Source: Glycine soja (taxonomy: Eukaryota > Streptophyta > Magnoliopsida > Fabales > Fabaceae). Taken from it: 64,000 bases of DNA. The notes beneath the pieces were generated by a model. The model did no database searches, was not told the DNA's origin, and worked only from the letters and a program-made list of their open reading frames with translations. The DNA lies in the NCBI RefSeq assembly GCF_004193775.1, contig NC_041012.1, forward strand, positions 14,157,223 through 14,221,222, given 5' to 3'. Of the stretch, positions 57,489-64,000 are shown piece after piece (the stretch's first letter is position 1; each line of letters begins with the position of its first letter). Position numbers and translations under genes: made by a program.

Positions 57489-58119
57489 TTTACTGCACCA
57501 TTAAGGCCAATAACATCGAGAATTACCTACCTAATCTATGAAAAAACAAAATCAAACTTTTGCACGCGAAGATGAAGCTTTGCTAGTTTTTGTTCGCCTA
57601 GAATTATCATATTTCCCTAATTTCTAGTTTATGGACTTGGTAGTATTTTCAAAACAAATAACCAATGCACTTACATGGATTGTTCTTAATACTCACGTGT
57701 TATATTGGTTGTGCCATAACCTTTTTTTCTTGGATTTAAAAAGAAACCTTTTTTTTCTCTATATTATTTCTTAAGCAAATAAAGTGTATAGTTTAAGAAT
57801 CGTGATATTAGGTTATTTAATGTTGTCATTTATTGGTTTTTTTCTTTATTATCAATGTAATTTTCCATGCATATGTATTATACTATCATATACTAATATT
57901 TTAGATAGCGACGTAGGATCTTACAATCCGAGTTACAATTCTCGAGTTTCAAGTTTTTAACTCCCATCCGATCTTAGGTAAAATCTCGATTTTGACAACC
58001 TTGCTCCTATATATATATGAGAGAGATGGAACTGTGGATGACGTGAAACTGATAATTCACTATTGAGAGAGAGAGAGAGAAGTGTATCACACCAAATCCC
58101 TACGTGTGTACCATCAACT
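57489..58119. other. No gene seen
   Basis: Non-coding. A short GA microsatellite (GAGAGAGAGAGAGAGA, 58063-58080) and a small TA run near 58008. No frame is supportable. Confidence 0.5.
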
Positions 58120-59315
58120 AACTAATAAACCATAATTTGAGTAATATTTTGCGTGAATTTTGTGCTATTTCATGTATTTTCTTAGCAGAACTCATGTTTA
58201 GACGTTAGTTTTTACATTGAAGAAGTACAACCACTCAATCAAGAGGAAAAGTTGGAAAATGCCCAATTTCATGAAGATCTAATGCTATTTTCACTTGATA
58301 AGGGTTATGGTCAGCTATAGAGGGCCATGGTCAATTTCATGAGGAGGGTTGTGTCCAAATTACAATATACCAAGGCCTCAATGAATAATTGTCAACAACG
58401 ACCATGGTAAATATCGCCACTGTCATGGTAAGTTCATAAGGGTTATGGCAAATTGACAACGACTCAAGCCTTGAATAGCTTCAACTTTAGACAATGGGTG
58501 TGGTAAACTTTACCATAGTGATGGTGGATTTGACCACGACCATAGTTCACCTAATTAAGGAAATTATCTTTAGGAGTCTATAAATAAGATTCTCAAACCT
58601 ATAATTTACATATTTCAAATTCATTACCTATTTATGCTTTTGAGCGTTTTTGAGGCATGGACAACACCGACAAGATGAGTTGTGATCATCGTTCCTTCCT
58701 TACTGATTTGTCTATGCTAATTTCTTTTAGGCTTTCTAGTTTTGCTTTGAACATGAGTGGCTAGTCTCCCCTAGTATCGCGGTTATGATGTAATCGTCCA
58801 TTTGTACTCCTTCCCTTGTTCTTATGAAAATTCCTTGATGTTTTATGTCAATTTATTTTGTACCTTATTTTCTTTGTCAAATATATAGTGGTGATCATCC
58901 ATGTGTATTTGGTAGATCTAGGTAGTGAATGCTTTATACCAATTTGCATGATCAAACTTTTTGGGTAATTTCCAATAGATTAGTTTATCAATAAATTAGT
59001 CATGCCTGGACATTATTTTTTCCTTTGTCTTAAATTGATATATTCATGATCATTGGAGTATCGATTTAAGGAAAAAGCACCTATTGACCTGAATCAAAGG
59101 CTTTAGGTAACTTTAGGGATTGGTAATTAACTTATGGTAGGAATTACTTAGAAACAACAGGGTTAGGGGAAAATTGATACTTGTAAATTAGAACCCCCGA
59201 TCACTTTTAATATCACTCAAATTTCTCGTTTATCTAGTTTTACTTGCTTTTTTTTAAAAAAAACCAAAAAAATAATTATACTTCTTTTTAATATTTCTTT
59301 CAATTGTTTAGATAA
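58120..59315 (+). mobile_element. Gypsy LTR, family with copy at 62640-63635
   Basis: 'ggaaattatctttaggagtctataaataagattctcaaacc' (TATAAATA at about 58579) and the following 700 bp match 62820-63620 in the same orientation, with numerous differences. Both are followed by 'attttagctaytggg.aacaca', the likely end of LTR plus remnant primer site. The left edge near 58120 is a guess based on 'aataaaccataatttgagtaatattttg'. Confidence 0.55.
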
Positions 59316-60250
59316 ATAATTTTAGCTACTGGGAAACACAACTTGTCCTTTGGGTAAGATATCCAGACTTAGGTCCATTGTTACTACTACTTAGGTTACA
59401 CTTGCCCTTATGCATACATATTTTACACATCAAGTTTTTGGTGCCATAGCCTTCATGGGAAGAGGGAGAGCACAAATTTGTCACTTCCAAGGACCTCTTC
59501 CCTATCTGGTGCATGAGCCATGAACTACAGTCCAATGTTGGTATGTAATTCACTAGACACTGCCAAAACATAAAGGTGTATGTCTCCCCCAACCATAGTG
59601 GGTTTTTTTCTGTCAGCTTTTTTATCACAAGGATTGCCACCCACTTTGGGTTTGATTTTGTGATGACCACTAGTGATGTTCCCACAAAACCCATTGACTG
59701 TTACACCCTTCTCTAGATGAAGGTGATTCAGTAGAGGGGTAATGGATATGCTCTCACGCATCCTCTTCCTCTACTACTTAGGGAGCCATAACAGCCAGAG
59801 CCTCAACTGCAACAACCACCAAAATGATACTGTCAGCGGCATTCTCCAGTACATCACATAGAGGAGAGGGCTCAACATCAAGAGCAGTTCAATATTACCT
59901 CCTCGGTGCACTACCTTGACTAGCTAGAGACCTACATCAGATGATGGTGCTTAGTCGTTTGGATGCACATGTTGCTAGATTTGAGAAGCATCACTAGCTG
60001 ATGACTGAGAGCTTTGCGGCTCAAATGGTGTTCTTTAGGAAGATGTTGGACCACTTCTTTCAAGGTCCACCTTCATCTTAGGGAGGTTTATTTTCGTTTT
60101 CCTTTATTTCTTTTTGTTTTATATTAGCCTATCTTCACTTTCATTTTTGGTTGTTTTTAGTTTTCAGTATTTCATTTTTAGTCTTGTATTTTAGGCTATA
60201 TTTTAGTTTGTTTTATGCATTAAGGGCACTGCATGTATAAAGTGTGGGGG
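59316..60250 (+). pseudogene. Gypsy internal remnants: 5' leader and 3' envelope/gag-like tail
   Basis: 59316-59720 matches the leader after the other LTR (63640-63960). 59740-60080 holds coding-like text with stops on the plus strand (LHQMMVLSRLDAHVARFEKH; ESFAAQMVFFRKMLDHFFQG), a coiled-coil-like tail. About 60241-60254 is a GTGTGGGGGAGGGG polypurine tract. Almost all pol is absent, so the element has a large internal deletion. The minus-strand open frame 59326-59694 is a shadow. Confidence 0.5.
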
Positions 60251-60402
60251 AGGGGTATCATCAATTCCCAACTTTGAGCTTATATGATATATGGGACTTT
60301 TTGCATTTATTCCGATTCCATCAATGTGTAAAAATGTTTTTATTGGGTTTTGAGAATTTCCTCAGGAGGGAACATTAGCATGCATGACTTGAACTGGCTT
60401 AA

Positions 60403-62620
60403 TGTAACACCCTGAAATTTCCTTCTTAATTTACTTTGCTACACTTTGATAAGCTAGACAGTGAAAATTTGTATTGTGTAATTTAATTTTGTGCCTGTAT
60501 GATTTAATTTATTCTCTATATAATTTTAAGTGCATAATTTCCATGCTATATATGTCTATATTTAGTGTAAATAATTTGTTTAGTCTAGCTTGGCAAAGAT
60601 ATGGAAACTTCCTGAACAAAAATTCCTTCTATAACAAAATTGTGTTGTACACTGAGTGATAGTGTAATTTAGCTCTATGTGAGAGTGATCTCTGATGTGC
60701 CATCATTTTCTTCTATTTTCTAAACCCTTTTTGCACCATTTTAATTATTGATTGGTCTTAATTGTCAATTAATTAGGCAGTTTTATTATTTGGGCTCATT
60801 TAGCTAATTTGATGTTTTTAATCTAATTTCAGGAATTAATGAAACATTGGGCTTAATCCGGATTTTGGTTGTGGACTTGAAGAGGGCAAATAAAGCAGCG
60901 CTTACCTTAGTTAATTTCTAATTAGGAAATTTCGCAATTTTATTTTATGTTGTTCAGTGTTTATTTCGTTTTGGGCCAGAGTATTGTAATAGGCCCAGTG
61001 ACTTTGAGTGACTCTTTTTAAATAGCTGCCTTGGGATTCGTGCAGGGCATTCTATTCTGTTATGCTATTCATTATTCAGAGCTTTGTTTTAGGGTTTTCG
61101 TTTTTCTGTTTTGATGCTTCTGAGTTCGTAATGCAATTTTACGTTTGCTGCTTCTAATTACAATTTCGTTCTTGCTTCTTCTTCTACTCTCATTTACGTT
61201 TCTGTTCCATTTTACATTTCTATTCGTTTATGTTTCTGTTCATTTACGTTTCTGCTTCATGTTTCAATTGCGTTTTCTGTTTGAATCCATGGAAGGCTAG
61301 ATTTTCTGGTGTTGTTTCCTTTTGAGGACGAAGCCCAACTCTCTTTGAGGTTTCACTTGTAATGTGGTTTCCTGGCAGTTCTCCCTTCACTAGTATCCCA
61401 AATTCGTGAATATTAATCAGTGCACGCTTCGTGTTCGATTAATTGCCTCTGAGCCTAACTTGCGTTCATGCTTAATGGACGAAGGGCTAACTGGTGTATG
61501 TGGTGCCTAATCACGTATTGAAAACCCTAAGTTGATTTTCGCTTAGTAAATTGAAATAGGGTTGGATTAAGTGGTTGACTGTTAGGGACGAATTCTCCAT
61601 AACCCAGGATAAGAGAATGGCTTCTGAATCAGAGGAAACAACCCGTTTTTAATATTAGTAGTTTCGTATTCCAGTTTACTTGTTCTGCTCTTTAATCACA
61701 AAACAAACAAACCCCCCCAATCGTTACTGTTACTGCAAGTATATTATGAACATTTGGTTTGTCACTGCTCGTTGGGAAACGACCTAGGATCACTTCCTAG
61801 TTACTGCATTTTCATGTTTATTTGATTCGGGTACGGCCTCGATCAATCTCTGTCTGAGGTTCACTTTGGTTACACTTAATTCTAGGGAGATTAGCACAGT
61901 AATCAAGGTGTTTAGGATAGTATTTACTAGTTTTGATGAAAAAAACAAGAATATCCATTTTTTGCAAAGCTGTACTTTAACCATTTATAGTAGAAAATTC
62001 AAAAGGAAACAATACTAATTGTGGGCTTGATGTACACGATTTCCATGAGATGCCAAGAGTCATTCTTGAGTAAAAATTGAGTGATTAAGATAAGCTAATA
62101 CCTTAATCCATTGGACCAAAGCCTTAAGCACACTTACAAGCTTCATTAAAACCCTAAAACATGATCATTTCTTCATATTTTCATGTTAGCTTTAGGGCAG
62201 TTTAGAGCAGCAAAACTTCTTCTCCTTCTTGCTCTTGAGGGCTGGTCTAGAAACCTTGAAGCCTGTTGGTAAGCAAGTTGACCCTTCACTCTAGCCTTGT
62301 TCATTCTTCTTCATCACTTGAATTTTCTCTCATGTTCTTGAGTTTTGTTGAAGCTTGTTTTTTACTCAAGAGACTTCATTCTTGGTTGTACCCTTCTCTT
62401 TCACATGGAAACTACAAGAGGTAAGGGGGGTCTCTCCAATCTTTGAATCCTAACCATGTGATGCTTGGAAACTTAGCTTCAAAAATGTAGTTGTGGTGTT
62501 CTTGAAGTTTTCGTGCTTGCTGCCATGTCTTGGAACTATATGCTAGGCTATTTTTTCTTGAAATTTTGATGCCAAATATGAGTTCTTTGGCTATTAAAAC
62601 CTAAGGTTAGACTACAATTT
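60403..62620 (+). mobile_element. TGTAACACCCTGAAATTTCC-type LTR carrying a solo LTR
   Basis: It begins TGTAACACCCTGAAATTTCC (60403). The text resumes after the inserted LTR at 61851 and has LTR-like composition, including polypyrimidine stretches near 62200-62400. Its start resembles the 32322 family, but the body is different. The right edge near 62620 is inferred from the beginning of the next element. Confidence 0.5.
60693..61845 (+). mobile_element. Solo LTR (family of 2528-3702)
   Basis: 1,153 bp, TGATGTGCCATC...CTCGATCA, with a perfect 5-bp duplication ATCTC (60688-60692 and 61846-61850). It matches 2528-3702 throughout with only scattered differences, among them one fewer 'ttccattttacatttctg' unit near 61200. 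Separate target duplications show two independent insertions. Confidence 0.95.
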
Positions 62621-62639
62621 GAGCAAAACAAGTTAAAGA

Positions 62640-63635
62640 GATTTTTGGAAGCTACAATTTGACCACGAATTTGACAATGTCTCAAGCCTTTAGTGCCTTC
62701 AACTTTTGACAATGACCGTATTGTGGTAAACTTTACCATGGTTGTGGTCATCTAAAATGGACAGTGGTACATCCTGTATGTCTAAGGCTTCAACGTCATA
62801 ACTCTGACCACGACCGTAGTGCGCCTAATAAAGAAAACTATGTTTAGGAGTCAATAAATAAGATTTTGGAGTCTATAGTTTATATATTTGAAATTCATTA
62901 CCTATTTATGTTGAGAGCTTTGAGAGTGTTTTGAGCGCTTCTGAGGCATGGTCAACACTGGGATGACGAATACCTATCATGGTTGCTTCCCTAGTGGTAT
63001 ATCTATACTAATTTCTTCTAGGCTTTCTAGTTTTGCTTTGATCATGAGCGGCTAATCACCCCTAGTCTGAGGTTATGATATAACCTCCCAATTGTACTCT
63101 TTCCCTTGTTCTTAACATAATTCCTCAATGTTTTATGTTAATTAGTTCTCTACCTTATTTTTATTGTCAATTAAGACTTGATCAATCTTAACTTAATCAG
63201 ATATATAGTGGTGATCATCCACGTGTATTTTGTAGATCTAGGTAGTGAATGTTTTATACCAAACTGTTTAATCAAATTGTTTGGGTAATCTCCAATAGAT
63301 TAGTTTATCTTTAAATTAGTTATCCCTAGACTTTATTTTATACTTTTTCTTAAATTGATATATTCATGATCATTGGAGTATTGATTTAAGGCAAAAACAT
63401 CCATTGACCCGGATCAAAGGCTTTAGGTGACTTTGGGAATTATTAATCAACTCGGGGTAGGAATTTCTTAGGAACGGGGTTGGGGTAGAATTCGTACTAG
63501 TGAATCATAATCACAACAGCTTTTACTATCACTCAAATTTCTCGTTTATCTTGTTTTACTTGCTTTCTTTTAAAAACCAAATTTACAAAAAATAGTTCTA
63601 TTAATTTTTAATATTTCTTCCGATTGTTTAGTTTA
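62640..63635 (+). mobile_element. Gypsy LTR, second copy
   Basis: It matches 58440-59315 in order and direction, e.g. 'tctaggctttctagttttgctttgatcatgag' and 'agatctaggtagtgaatg'. It is followed by the same leader (63640-64000). Confidence 0.55.
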
Positions 63636-64000
63636 ATAATTTTAGCTATTGGGGAACACAATTGGTCCTTTGGGTATGATATCTAGACTAGGTTCATTGT
63701 TACTACTATGTAGGGTATAATTTCCCTTATGCATACATATTTTACGTGTCAATTGCACTGAAACCCCATTCAATTGTTGCTCTTGTTGATTGAATAAAGG
63801 TATTGTATCCTTCAACACTTGGTGATCAAAGGCAACCTCTTTGTTGTTTGAAAGAACCCTGAGAAGGTAACCTCTAAACCCTTCATGACTCTTACGTAAT
63901 GTGTAGTCCATTGGATAGGGTTCTTTCTGCTCAAGGTTTATTTAGAAAGTTTTAAATTATAGACCATGAAACCCCAACAATTTTTTATTTCCATTTTAGC
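63636..64000 (+). mobile_element. Gypsy leader, running off the window
   Basis: It begins 'agctattggggaacacaattggtcctttgggtatg', paralleling 59325-59400. The primer site is degraded beyond assignment. The minus-strand open frame 63642-63911 lies in this non-coding leader and I do not treat it as a gene. Confidence 0.45.

Noticed and set aside
59326..59694. 122-aa minus-strand frame, with a similar one at 63642-63911
   Set aside because: Both are antisense to gypsy leader sequence; the resemblance between them is due to the repeat.

Overview
This is plant nuclear DNA, AT-rich and packed with LTR retrotransposons. It is most likely from a legume and probably from soybean (Glycine). The case for Glycine is a nearly intact Ty1/copia element on the minus strand that looks like soybean SIRE1 (Sirevirus), with an extra envelope-like frame behind pol. 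Several gypsy and copia LTR families of the kind common in soybean pericentromeric DNA surround it. The species call rests on family recognition by eye, not on a database search.

Layout. 1-2520 is intergenic or LTR-like sequence. 2528-3702 is a solo LTR. 4071-7596 is a truncated plus-strand gypsy element (LTR, primer site, decayed gag, protease, start of RT). 7597-8231 is a 282-bp inverted repeat, and 7950-11716 is a minus-strand gypsy LTR carrying a nested solo LTR. A short plus-strand piece of the same LTR follows (11718-12100), then a MULE transposase remnant (12412-12630), mobile repeats and a TA microsatellite. 13915-32321 is an old, decayed plus-strand copia element: 5' LTR, gag split by a solo LTR at 15621-16959, pol, and an envelope-like frame split by the 9.3-kb SIRE1-like element at 22502-31757. 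32322-34280 is a gypsy LTR. 34281-37805 is a minus-strand gypsy element with an internal deletion and a nested solo LTR (35641-36998). 37806-40363 is another LTR. 40364-43700 is an envelope-like coding relic interrupted by a gypsy LTR (41325-43032).

43700-56190 is the only stretch with host-gene character. Six minus-strand exons between 44310 and 53528 encode the C-terminal leucine-binding (LeuA dimer) domain of a 2-isopropylmalate synthase / homocitrate-synthase family protein. They have clean splice sites and no stops, and the introns are swollen by repeats. The catalytic exons were not found in the window. 56198-57483 is another solo LTR. 58120-64000 holds two copies of a gypsy LTR plus 5'-leader and a TGTAACACCC-type LTR carrying a second copy of the 2528-3702 solo LTR family.

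The window therefore records serial nested insertion and LTR-LTR deletion. Six solo LTRs are recognisable; four have perfect 5-bp target duplications. Nothing here looks like an unknown biological system. The most notable points are a TMV-like leaky stop (TAG CAA TTA) joining pol to the envelope-like frame of the young element, its apparently identical LTRs despite two nonsense codons in gag, envelope-like frames in three separate retroelement coding regions, and a young-looking 282-bp hairpin-forming inverted repeat.
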